10,136 nucleotides of DNA. It comes from Anaerolineae bacterium. GTDB taxonomy: Bacteria; Chloroflexota; Anaerolineae; B4-G1; SLSP01. Under the pieces are notes generated by a model that was given only the letters and a program-made list of their open reading frames with translations, searched no databases and was not told where the DNA came from. The stretch covers positions 1 to 10,136 of the forward strand of contig JAFGNI010000776.1 in assembly GCA_016927095.1 (NCBI GenBank), in the 5' to 3' direction. Shown piece after piece: positions 1-7,400 of this stretch. Every line of letters begins with the position of its first letter. The stretch's first letter is position 1. The translations under genes and the position numbers were made by a program.

Positions 1-360
1 CTGGAGGCGGTGAACGGCTGCGCCTTCACGTCGCATTACTATGGTGATAAGCCAAGTGCCGCGGTACGCGCATGGGTGGCCCGCTATGAGGAACGCTTCC
101 TTATGGAGCCGGATGCGCTGGCGACGCTGAGCTATGATGCTGCGGACCTGCTCTTCACCGCGATTGCTGAGACCGGCGTCGTGGCGCCTGATCTGGTGGC
201 GCGAACCCTCGAGACCCTGACCTTTGATGGGATCGCCGGATCGATGGCGTTTGATGCGCTCCACAACCCGGTCAAGTCAATGGTTGTTCTACGGGTCGAA
301 GGGGGGCAGGTGCGGTTTGATGGCAGGTTCGATGCCTTGCCGCAGGCTGCTGAGGAGTGA
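1..360 (+). CDS. ABC transporter substrate-binding protein, branched-chain amino acid type (C-terminal end only)
   Basis: The reading frame is open from the first base and ends at TGA 358-360, so this is the last 119 residues of a protein whose start lies outside the window. The GTG at position 10 is not a credible start, because the open frame and homologous sequence continue upstream of it. The stretch with 'WVARYEERF', then 'LSYDAADLLFTAI', then 'LTFDGIAGSMAFDALHNP' and a final 'VVLRVEGGQVRF' is the usual C-terminal lobe of periplasmic-binding-protein-like (LivK / Peripla_BP_6) solute receptors. There the 'G..G...FD..G/HNP.K' strand-turn closes the second lobe. The family delivers branched-chain amino acids, amides or related small solutes to a membrane permease; the ligand cannot be told from this fragment. 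No permease or ATPase gene follows, so the rest of the transporter, if linked, lies upstream. It appears unrelated in function to the next genes. Confidence 0.8.
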   Translation: MEAVNGCAFTSHYYGDKPSAAVRAWVARYEERFLMEPDALATLSYDAADLLFTAIAETGVVAPDLVARTLETLTFDGIAGSMAFDALHNPVKSMVVLRVEGGQVRFDGRFDALPQAAEE

Positions 361-366
361 TCTGCA

Positions 367-379
367 GGCGCTTGGCGCC
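367..379 (+). terminator. Small GC hairpin after the transporter gene, possible weak terminator
   Basis: GGCGC (367-371) and GCGCC (375-379) form a perfect 5-bp stem with a TTG loop, starting 7 bases after the stop codon of the substrate-binding protein. A partly T-rich stretch, CGTTGTTTGCCT, follows, but there is no real T run. It could slow or end transcription before the promoter at 386. The stem is short, so this is a weak call. Confidence 0.3.
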
Positions 380-385
380 CGTTGT

Positions 386-414
386 TTGCCTGTGGGGTGG
401 GTCGGTGCTATACT
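386..414 (+). promoter_or_regulatory. Sigma70-type promoter for the A1-B1 unit
   Basis: A -35-like TTGCCT (386-391) is separated by exactly 17 bp from a near-consensus -10, TATACT (409-414), preceded by TGC, which also fits an extended -10. Transcription would start near 421, giving a leader of about 25 bases before the ATG at 446. The spacer is unusually G-rich. Together with the hairpin just upstream, this suggests that the four-gene block is transcribed independently of the transporter gene. Confidence 0.6.
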
Positions 415-445
415 TCTTGCCTAACACCACCATCGTCGGAGCGTT

Positions 446-3421
446 ATGCAGCTTGAGCCTGCTGAGCTAGATGCCCTGTTGGCGTGGGGTGCCGAGGGCG
501 ACGTGTCATGTGACCTGGAGCGCCTGGTGCGTCAGGCGGCCATGGTATGTCTGGCACGCGAGGCCAGTGCCAGGGCCTATGCCCCCGGCGCGCGCTACGG
601 TGTGGGCGAGCGGGTCTGGTACCAGGGCCAGGTGGCAGAGGTCGCTGCAGTTCACTCACGTGGCAACCCTGCTCAGGGATTGTTTGCGATACTGGAACTT
701 TCCATGTCCGATGGGACGGTGCTTCGCGCCCTGGCTGAAGCGCACGGTGCCCCACGATTTGCAGCTTCGCCGGAGACCTCGGGCGATCGGCTTACGGCTT
801 TCCTCGATGCCCACGCGTCGGAGCTCCGCACTTCCCTTCTGCGTGACCCGCGCCTTGCCGCCCTGATCTCGCAGCCCGGAGCGGATGTGGCAATGGCAGT
901 GTCGGTGGGTCCTGAGGTCCGGACGCCGGTTCGCGCGTCTTCGATGTTCCGAGCCGATGCTCTCGGCGCGGAAGTGGTGACGGGCGCTGCACTTCAGCCG
1001 GCAACCGGCGACGCGCCGATGGCGGTCGCCGCCGGCGTGTCGCGGACTCCTGAGGATACGGGACTGCGTGCCAGGTATAACGCGGTTAGAGCGGCCTTCA
1101 TACAAGTGACTGGGGGACTCGTCGAGCAACAGACCTGGACCCACTTCGTCGCTCCGACGGTTAGTGCTTTGGGATGGGCCTACGTGCCATTGCCCAACGG
1201 CGCCGGCTTCGCGCTGTTTCCGGATGCAGCCATCCGTGATCGGGCCGTCTCCCAGCAGCCGGGGATTTCGCTGCTCAAGAATGCGCGTGCCCTGCTACAG
1301 GTCGAACGCTGGGGAAGCTCCCTGGGTGAGCAGCTGGCGGGTGAAGAGGGTGTCGCCAAAGAGGCGGTAGGCAGTCCGGCGTTGCGACTCGTCGGGCGCT
1401 TACTTTCGGAAGGTGTGGCCTGGGGTATCCTGACCAACGGCAGGGAGTGGCGACTTTATAGTTCGGCGTGGGGCGACCCTGACGTCGGCAGCACACTCGG
1501 CACGTTCCACGGCGTCGATCTGTCGGATATCCTTGGGTTGCCCCAGGGCGCTGAGGGGCCTACCGATGCGCAACTGCAGCGGTTCGGTCACTGGATCGCC
1601 GTGTTTGGGCCGGACGCGTCAACCCCTGACAATCGTGGTCGCACTATCATTGACAGTCTGAAGCGCGAGTCGTCGGCCTATGCCAGGAGCGTCGTGCGCG
1701 ATCTTCGGCGGCGGCTCCTGGAATCCGTTGTGCCTGAGATCGCGGGGGGCTTTGTTGCCTACCGGACAGCGGAGCGAGGCGCCAACACCGAAACCGACGA
1801 GACGTTGGACGAGATCGCACGGGCGAGCCTCGGCCTTGTCTACCGCCTGCTCTTCGTTCTGCACGCCGAGCAACACGGCATGTTGCCGATGAGCAACCCG
1901 GACTACCGGGGAGAGAGCCTGACCACTATGGTGCGTTGGGCGAGAGACCGCATGGAGGATGGGCCGCTTCCTAGCGTGGCGACCCACGTTACGCCACGGT
2001 ACGATGGCCTGCTTACGCTGTTCCATCACCTCGACCAGGGCCACGCGCTGCTGGGGTTGGCCGAGGCGGGCGGGCGCCTGTTCAGCCCGGCGGACCCCGA
2101 TACCGGTTTTCTGGAGCGTCATCGTTTGAGCGACAGAGCAGTTGCTCGGACGCTGTCCTCGCTTGGGTCCTTCAAGGGCGAGCCCGTGGACTTCTCCGTG
2201 ATCAGCATGCGCCACTTGAGCGCGGTGGCTGAGGGACTCCTCGAGAGTCTGTTGTGGGTTGTCGAACCTGCCGCTGGTCAGGTGGCCCTGATCAGCAATC
2301 GTGGGGAGCCACAGGCGCCAAGCAGTGTGCCGGTACCAGATTTCGTGGGTGTATCGGTGATAGAGGACGCGATCCAGAGTGTGCTTGCGACGCGTGCGGT
2401 GCGGTTCGCCACCGCTATGGACAGGGTCGCGATTCTGCGTCGTGGAGAGGTCAACAAGTTGCCCGAGCGAGTGGCGCTTGCGGCGGCTGAACGCGTGGCC
2501 CTCGATGCTCTGTTGGGCATCAAGGTGCTTGACCCGGCGATGGGCACCGGGACGTTCCTGATCGCCGTGATTGACACGTTGGTGGATGGCATCGCAGAGG
2601 CGCTGGCTACGTATCACCGCACACACCCCTGGGTGCCATGGACCTGGGACCCTGTGGCGCGCACCCTTGTGGAGGCCCGCGAGTCGATTCTTGCGGCAAC
2701 CGAAGCCCAGGGGATCGTGATCTCGCCCGGCAGTCTGGAGGATGACGTAGTTCTCTCGCGGCTGATCGCGGAGCGCGCCATCTACGGAGTGGATCTGAAT
2801 CAGACCGCCGTCGCGCTTGGGAGAGCAAGCGTCATGATGCGTGCCTATGTGACCGGGGCGCCCTTCATCGACGTCACACGCCATATTCGCCGTGGTGATA
2901 GCCTGTTGGGCACCCGACTGGCGGCCCTTAGAGATGAGGGACTGGCGCCCCGCCTCGTGGCGGGTCTCTCCACATCAGGCGTGATGCCCGAGGGCGACAG
3001 CGTGCCCGTCGACACCGCGCCGTACGAGGCCCTCCTGGACCTCTGGTATAGTGAGAGTCTAGGCAATGCGGGTGCCCGCGACCTGCTGAGTCGACTCGGG
3101 GACGATGCGCCGGCAGCGCTTCGGGGCGCCCTATCACTGGACGCGTCCGACATCGCAACCCTACGTCGTGCACGCGAGCTCGCAGAGGCGCTCGGATTCC
3201 TCCACTGGGATGTAGCTTTCCCCGAGGTTTTCCTTGAGCCGGATGGAGAAGACGAGGGACAGCCCGGTTTTGACGTCATCATTGGGAGCCCGCCGATGGC
3301 CTCTCCCGGCCCTGTGGCGGGTCGGGGTGAGGATGGTCCGTTTATGGCGCGGGCGCGACAGCTCGTTCGCCGGCCCGGAGGCCGCGTCGCCTTCGTCCTG
3401 ACGCCCTCCGGACGGGCTTGA
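446..3421 (+). CDS. A1: degenerate type IIG / Eco57I-like N6-adenine methyltransferase protein, C-terminally truncated
   Basis: This 991-residue protein has several domains. Residues about 1-100 are a helical leader plus a beta-rich domain (APGARYGVGERV, then GNPAQGLFAILEL). Residues 111-145 are winged-helix-like. Residues about 205-345 resemble the restriction-nuclease domain of type IIG enzymes and end in WGILTNGREWRLY (326-338). A helical domain follows with the family-typical LYRLLFVLHAEQHGMLP. The methyltransferase core keeps motif I DPAMGTGTF (696-704) and motif II YGVDLN (D783). However, motif IV is SPPM (948-951) in place of the family's N/D/S-PP-aromatic. The expected nuclease E-x-K reads Q285-V-E287, and the GxYTP motif X before motif I is absent. 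The protein ends about 40 residues after motif IV, without the later motifs or a target-recognition domain. The ATG is preceded by GGAG at 438-441. It is paralogous to A2. A catalytic methyltransferase or restriction enzyme is unlikely; a SAM- or DNA-binding role is inferred. Confidence 0.8.
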   Translation: MQLEPAELDALLAWGAEGDVSCDLERLVRQAAMVCLAREASARAYAPGARYGVGERVWYQGQVAEVAAVHSRGNPAQGLFAILELSMSDGTVLRALAEAHGAPRFAASPETSGDRLTAFLDAHASELRTSLLRDPRLAALISQPGADVAMAVSVGPEVRTPVRASSMFRADALGAEVVTGAALQPATGDAPMAVAAGVSRTPEDTGLRARYNAVRAAFIQVTGGLVEQQTWTHFVAPTVSALGWAYVPLPNGAGFALFPDAAIRDRAVSQQPGISLLKNARALLQVERWGSSLGEQLAGEEGVAKEAVGSPALRLVGRLLSEGVAWGILTNGREWRLYSSAWGDPDVGSTLGTFHGVDLSDILGLPQGAEGPTDAQLQRFGHWIAVFGPDASTPDNRGRTIIDSLKRESSAYARSVVRDLRRRLLESVVPEIAGGFVAYRTAERGANTETDETLDEIARASLGLVYRLLFVLHAEQHGMLPMSNPDYRGESLTTMVRWARDRMEDGPLPSVATHVTPRYDGLLTLFHHLDQGHALLGLAEAGGRLFSPADPDTGFLERHRLSDRAVARTLSSLGSFKGEPVDFSVISMRHLSAVAEGLLESLLWVVEPAAGQVALISNRGEPQAPSSVPVPDFVGVSVIEDAIQSVLATRAVRFATAMDRVAILRRGEVNKLPERVALAAAERVALDALLGIKVLDPAMGTGTFLIAVIDTLVDGIAEALATYHRTHPWVPWTWDPVARTLVEARESILAATEAQGIVISPGSLEDDVVLSRLIAERAIYGVDLNQTAVALGRASVMMRAYVTGAPFIDVTRHIRRGDSLLGTRLAALRDEGLAPRLVAGLSTSGVMPEGDSVPVDTAPYEALLDLWYSESLGNAGARDLLSRLGDDAPAALRGALSLDASDIATLRRARELAEALGFLHWDVAFPEVFLEPDGEDEGQPGFDVIIGSPPMASPGPVAGRGEDGPFMARARQLVRRPGGRVAFVLTPSGRA

Positions 3422-3428
3422 GGGAGGT
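3421..3428 (+). promoter_or_regulatory. Ribosome binding site of B1, decides its start
   Basis: AGGGAGGT lies 4 bases before a GTG at 3433, and its first A is the last base of the A1 stop codon. This favours the GTG over the in-frame TTG at 3418, which overlaps the A1 stop and would put the site inside the gene. The same octamer precedes A2. Confidence 0.65.
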
Positions 3429-3432
3429 CTCT

Positions 3433-4395
3433 GTGGATCGTGGCGATCCCAATCCGGCGATGTACCAAGTCGGCGAGCGCGATCTGGCCCGCATCATCGG
3501 TCGCGTCAAGGTGACACGTAGCGCAGAGGATTTGACGACGCTGGCGCGGCATTTTGTTGAGGACCGGTTGGCATCAGGACCAGTACATGATGCGACGGTC
3601 GCGCAGCCGATAGCCGAGAGCGACCGGATCAGACTCTGGGATCCGGCCGATGCGTGGCATGTGGGCGATCGCGCGCTGTTCGCAGTTCCCGATGCCCGTG
3701 GTGAGGTGGGGGCCTTGCCACCGCGTGTGGGCGAGGTGATGCAGTTGCGGGGCAAAGGCGTCGTCGTGCGTCTGGATGGCGAGCCCGGAACTCGGATCTA
3801 TGGTGCGGCCCCGGCATTCGGCGATACCGTGGGCGTCATCGAGTGGCGGCAGTCCGTCGAGGACCTAGTGCGGGAGCTAGGCGATCGCTCCGATGGTCGG
3901 GCACAAGTTGCATACGTGCTCTGGTCTCACGGCGAGGAGATCGTGTCGGCTCTGCTATCAGCCTTGCGGCACGACAGCCGGTTTGTCTCTCTTGAGGGAC
4001 GGTGGTTTCCGCGGAGCATGGCTATACTGCCATCGGGCGATCAGCTGGAGGGCCTTGCGCGCGCCATGCTGTCGGGATCCCGTCTCCCGATGACGGTCGG
4101 CGCATTACTCCGATGGCTCCCGCCTCCTGTGGCTTCAGGCGATAGCGGCATATTTGGGTTAGCGTTGGGGTTGCACCAGAGACCGGATCTGTTCACGAAC
4201 GTCGATTCGGAGGCCAGGCCGCGATGGATGCTTATTGGGCCGCCACCGGGCACCTACACGGCACGGTATGCCGCCTTTGACCCGGAGTTGTTTGTCCCAT
4301 TATGTGAGCCTGGGGAGTTGCTGTCACCCGAGGTGGTCCAGCGCCTATGGTCGCTGGACCTATTGAATGTTGTCGTTGAGCGCAGAACGCCGTAA
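3433..4395 (+). CDS. B1: small partner protein with beta-barrel-like and winged-helix-like domains, function unknown
   Basis: From the GTG at 3433 this encodes 320 residues. I do not recognise a named family. Residues about 15-50 are a helical leader (DLTTLARHFVEDRL). Residues about 68-125 hold the small beta-rich domain (LWDPADAWHVGDRALFAV, then GEVMQLRGKGVVVRLDG), clearly the same type as the N-terminus of A1 and A2. Residues about 157-215 look like a winged helix with the signature 'LRHDSRFVSLEGRWF'. Residues about 220-275 may be a second such unit ending in 'RWMLIGPPP'. The C-terminus carries 'FDPELFVPLCEPGELLSPE', strongly conserved in B2. There are no membrane segments or signal peptide. 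The gene starts 11 bases after the A1 stop, so translation is probably coupled and the products likely act together. DNA binding or assembly of the A protein is inferred. A nuclease or enzyme role is not indicated, since no catalytic motif is visible. Confidence 0.75.
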   Translation: MDRGDPNPAMYQVGERDLARIIGRVKVTRSAEDLTTLARHFVEDRLASGPVHDATVAQPIAESDRIRLWDPADAWHVGDRALFAVPDARGEVGALPPRVGEVMQLRGKGVVVRLDGEPGTRIYGAAPAFGDTVGVIEWRQSVEDLVRELGDRSDGRAQVAYVLWSHGEEIVSALLSALRHDSRFVSLEGRWFPRSMAILPSGDQLEGLARAMLSGSRLPMTVGALLRWLPPPVASGDSGIFGLALGLHQRPDLFTNVDSEARPRWMLIGPPPGTYTARYAAFDPELFVPLCEPGELLSPEVVQRLWSLDLLNVVVERRTP

Positions 4396-4418
4396 TCGGT
4401 TCGTAACGGAGCAGTAAC
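4392..4418 (+). repeat. Three GTAAY direct repeats with exact 11-bp spacing, candidate operator or activator site
   Basis: GTAAT (4392-4396), GTAAC (4403-4407) and GTAAC (4414-4418) start exactly 11 bp apart, one helical turn, so all would face the same side of the DNA. They lie just upstream of the TATACT at 4440, centred roughly at -58, -47 and -36 from the predicted start, where a -35 element would be. The first copy overlaps the B1 stop codon. Tandem 11-bp direct repeats replacing a -35 box are known for OmpR/PhoB-type response regulators; that match is an inference. The last copy also lies in a small palindrome, CAGT-AAC-ACTG (4412-4422). Confidence 0.4.
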
Positions 4419-4439
4419 ACTGCGCCATTGTGAGCCGCA

Positions 4440-4445
4440 TATACT
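4440..4445 (+). promoter_or_regulatory. -10 box of a second promoter for the A2-B2 unit
   Basis: TATACT has the same sequence as the -10 before A1 and sits in the 77-base gap between B1 and A2. No good TTGACA-like -35 lies 16-18 bp upstream; the GTAAY repeats occupy that position, so activation by a bound protein is possible. Read-through from the first unit may also express A2, because no terminator is seen after B1. Confidence 0.45.
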
Positions 4446-4456
4446 AAGTGTCGGGT

Positions 4457-4464
4457 AGGGAGGT
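4457..4464 (+). promoter_or_regulatory. Ribosome binding site of A2
   Basis: AGGGAGGT, with a spacer of 8 bases to the ATG at 4473, is a near-ideal Shine-Dalgarno site and confirms this start. It matches the site before B1 exactly, and the following bases are similar too (TCTCT versus CGCTCT). Confidence 0.7.
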
Positions 4465-4472
4465 CGCTCTCC

Positions 4473-7400
4473 ATGTCATTGCGCACGCCTCAGAAGGAGC
4501 TCGAGCGTACCGGTCAGGCTGCGTCGGGCACATGGGTGGATCCCGACCGACTGGCTGAGCACATTCGTCGTACCAACCAACCCGTTCCGCTCCAGGAGTT
4601 GGCGCGTCAGGCTGTGCGCGCGCACTGGGTGGATGACAGCTCCCACCGCATCTATGCGCCGGGACGCGCCTATCGGGTAGGTGAACGTCTTCGCTTGCTG
4701 GACGGGCGCCTGGGCGACGTTGTGGCCGTCGGCGACGGTGTTAACGACATCCAGGGAGCTTTCAAGGTCCTGACGATCCATCTTGCGCACCGCGAGAAGC
4801 TGCAGCTTGCGGCCGAGGTCGCCGGCGCCGTGCAGGACGCCACACCCAATGAGGTGTCCGACGATGCGGTCGAGCAGGTTCTGGCGGAGCAGGGGCAGGA
4901 TGTTGTCCGCGATGTGCGTCAGGTGCTGGCATCCGATCCCCGCTTCATCACCCTCTACTACCGGAATGGTGAGTTTGGCTGCTTGAGGGAGTTCTTCCCC
5001 CCGATGAGCCCGGACGTGCTCGACGCCGCCGTCGCGCTGCTTCTTGACGCCTACTTCGACCAGATACAGGTTTCGCGGGTCACGGCATCAGCGGGCGAGG
5101 ATCTGGATGAAGGTCCGCGGCGTGGTAGTTCTCGCTCTGTGGAGGCGCTCTTCTCCACCGATCCGTTTGAGGAGGCGATCGCAGATTTCCCGGAGACACG
5201 TCAGGCTGAGGAGGCGGTCAGTCGGCAGTTTGAGACGGTGCACGCACTGTGGGAACACGCGGAGCGGTTCGGCGCGACGTGGGACGCCTCACAGATGGCG
5301 CGCAACTTCGTGCAGCCGCTCTTTCGGGCGCTTGGCTGGTCCACTGTGACATTAAGTGCGCTGTCGGGAGCCTCGGAGGGCGTGTATGCGCTCTGTATCG
5401 ACGACACGGCGGCAGCGGAGCTGTTTATGGACGATGGGGTGAATCGCCCCTTCGCACGGCGCGTTCCAGCATTGGCCGAGGTGATCGCCTGGGATTGGGC
5501 GCTGGATCAGACGGCCCTGCCGGCGGAGCCTGAGCGTCCGAGAGGGCGCGAGGCTATGGAGAGGGAACCGTCCGTCGGGCCTCTTGCGCCGGGCCACCAG
5601 TTGATCGGTGAGATGCGGCGTGTGGGGGCGCGCTGGGGGGTACTGACGAACGGCCGCTCCTGGCGGCTGTTCTCAGCCGAAGCTAGCAGCGTCGCACGCA
5701 CTTTCTACGAGTTGGACCTGTCGACCATTTTCTCTGGACTCGCGGTGGGCACGCGGCCGGGTCTTGAACAATGGCAGGCATTCCAGCGATGGTGGCTCCT
5801 TTTCCGCCAATCCTCCTACACAACGGGCAGTGACGGTCGCTGCTTGGTCGAGCGGCTCAGGTTGCGTATCCCGAGAGATGAGGTTCGCGCGCGCGAGCTC
5901 TTGCGTGAGCGGCTTTTGGGCGTGGCGCTTCCGGCAATTGCTGGTGGCTTCATCAGTTACCGGCACCAGAGGTTGGGTATAGCCCAGGAGACGCCTGCGA
6001 CACTGCAGGTGGTTCATCGCGCAAGTGTGTTGCTGGCCACGAGGCTCCTCCTGACCCTGATCGCTGAGGCCCGCGGCCTGCTGCCGGTTGATGACCCTGA
6101 CTTCCGTCCGTATAGCTTGACCGCGCAGGGACATTGGGCCGTCGAGCGCATGAGTCGGGGACTGCCGCTGAGTTCCGGCGTGTACACGACCCCGCGCTAC
6201 GATCTGGTGGTTGCGCTCCTCCATCGATTGAGTAAAGGCGATCCGGAGAAGTCTGTACCCGGCTACGGACGGCAGCTCTTCGACCCGGGAGAGAACGAAG
6301 ACCACGGGTTCCTTGAGCGAACGCATCTCAGTGACGAAGCGGTGGGCCGCGCACTGGATGCGCTGTACAGGTCTGTGGACTATAGCGCGCTCGACGCGCG
6401 TGACCTGATCGCGGTTTGTGGCGAGATGATCGGCACGCGTCTTGTCCTGGTTGACGCTGAGGGCAGCCAGGTGGTGATCACGCGAGAGGGCGCGCCGCGG
6501 ACGGTCGCGGACGACCTACCTGACTACGTAGTGGCGACTTCCGCGGGACAGGCCGTGGCACCGGTTCTCGAGGCGCGCGGCCGAGCGTTCGAGGCGGCTA
6601 TGGATCGTGTTGTGAAGCTGCGCCGCAGTCTGCGCCGCGCACTTGACCGCCGGCGGCGCGCGGCGCTGTATGCAGAGTGGGAGTCGGCCGCACGTGAGGC
6701 GCGGCGGACCCTTCTGACGATCCGGGCTTGCGATCCAGCGATGGGTTCGGGTGCGTTCCTGTTGGGCGTTGCCGACGCGCTCACCGATGGGATCATCGCT
6801 GTCCTCCAGGCGTACCACACCGCACACCGTGACGTGCCCCGCGACTGGAACCCGGTCTATAAGCTGATCGACGATGTGAGGCGTGACATCATCGACGAAC
6901 TGGAGCGCCGAGGCCTGACTGCAGACGTAGGTGCCCTGAATGACGCTTCTCTCCTGTCTCGCCTGGTGGTTGAGCGAGCTCTGTTTGGGGTTGCCCCGGA
7001 TCGCGCAGCTGTGGAGGTTGCCAAGGCCGCGTTCTGGCTGCACACGTTCATCCCTGGAATGCCCGTGAGTTACCTGCAGCACCACTTGCGTGTAGGAAAT
7101 GCAGTGTTGGGCGCTGATCTCGCACAGGTCGCGCTGGATTTGGGGCTGCCGGATCTACCGCAAGAGGTCGCCGCGCGTGCGAGCCAGCTGTACCCGTTGA
7201 CCGAACGTGTCGACACGACGCTGCTGGATGTGCAGTGGAGCGCCGGTCAGGCTGCGGAGGTCGACGAGACGCTACGGCCCTATCGGCTGCTGTTCGACAT
7301 GGTCGTCAGTGCAGCCCTGGGCGATGCCGAGGCGGCTGCAGCCCTACAGAGTCTAGCGGGCGAGCGAGCCGGGCCGTGGCCCGAGGCCATCACGACGATG

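Noticed and set aside
1619..2884. Long minus-strand open frame (421 codons)
   Set aside because: It lies wholly opposite A1. Its translation is rich in Arg, His and Gln without recognisable motifs, as expected from antisense GC-rich coding DNA.
3418..3432. TTG start for B1
   Set aside because: It overlaps the A1 stop codon and has no ribosome site in front. The AGGGAGGT after it fits the GTG at 3433.
2845..3552. Minus-strand open frame across the A1-B1 junction
   Set aside because: Its translation is Arg/Ser/Pro-rich low-complexity sequence opposite two genes with clear family motifs, so it is a shadow.
3400..4472. A1 as a frameshifted gene whose 3' half continues downstream
   Set aside because: The following DNA encodes B1, which has its own ribosome site, its own domains and a paralogue (B2) in the same position after A2. 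No methyltransferase-like continuation is seen in any frame.
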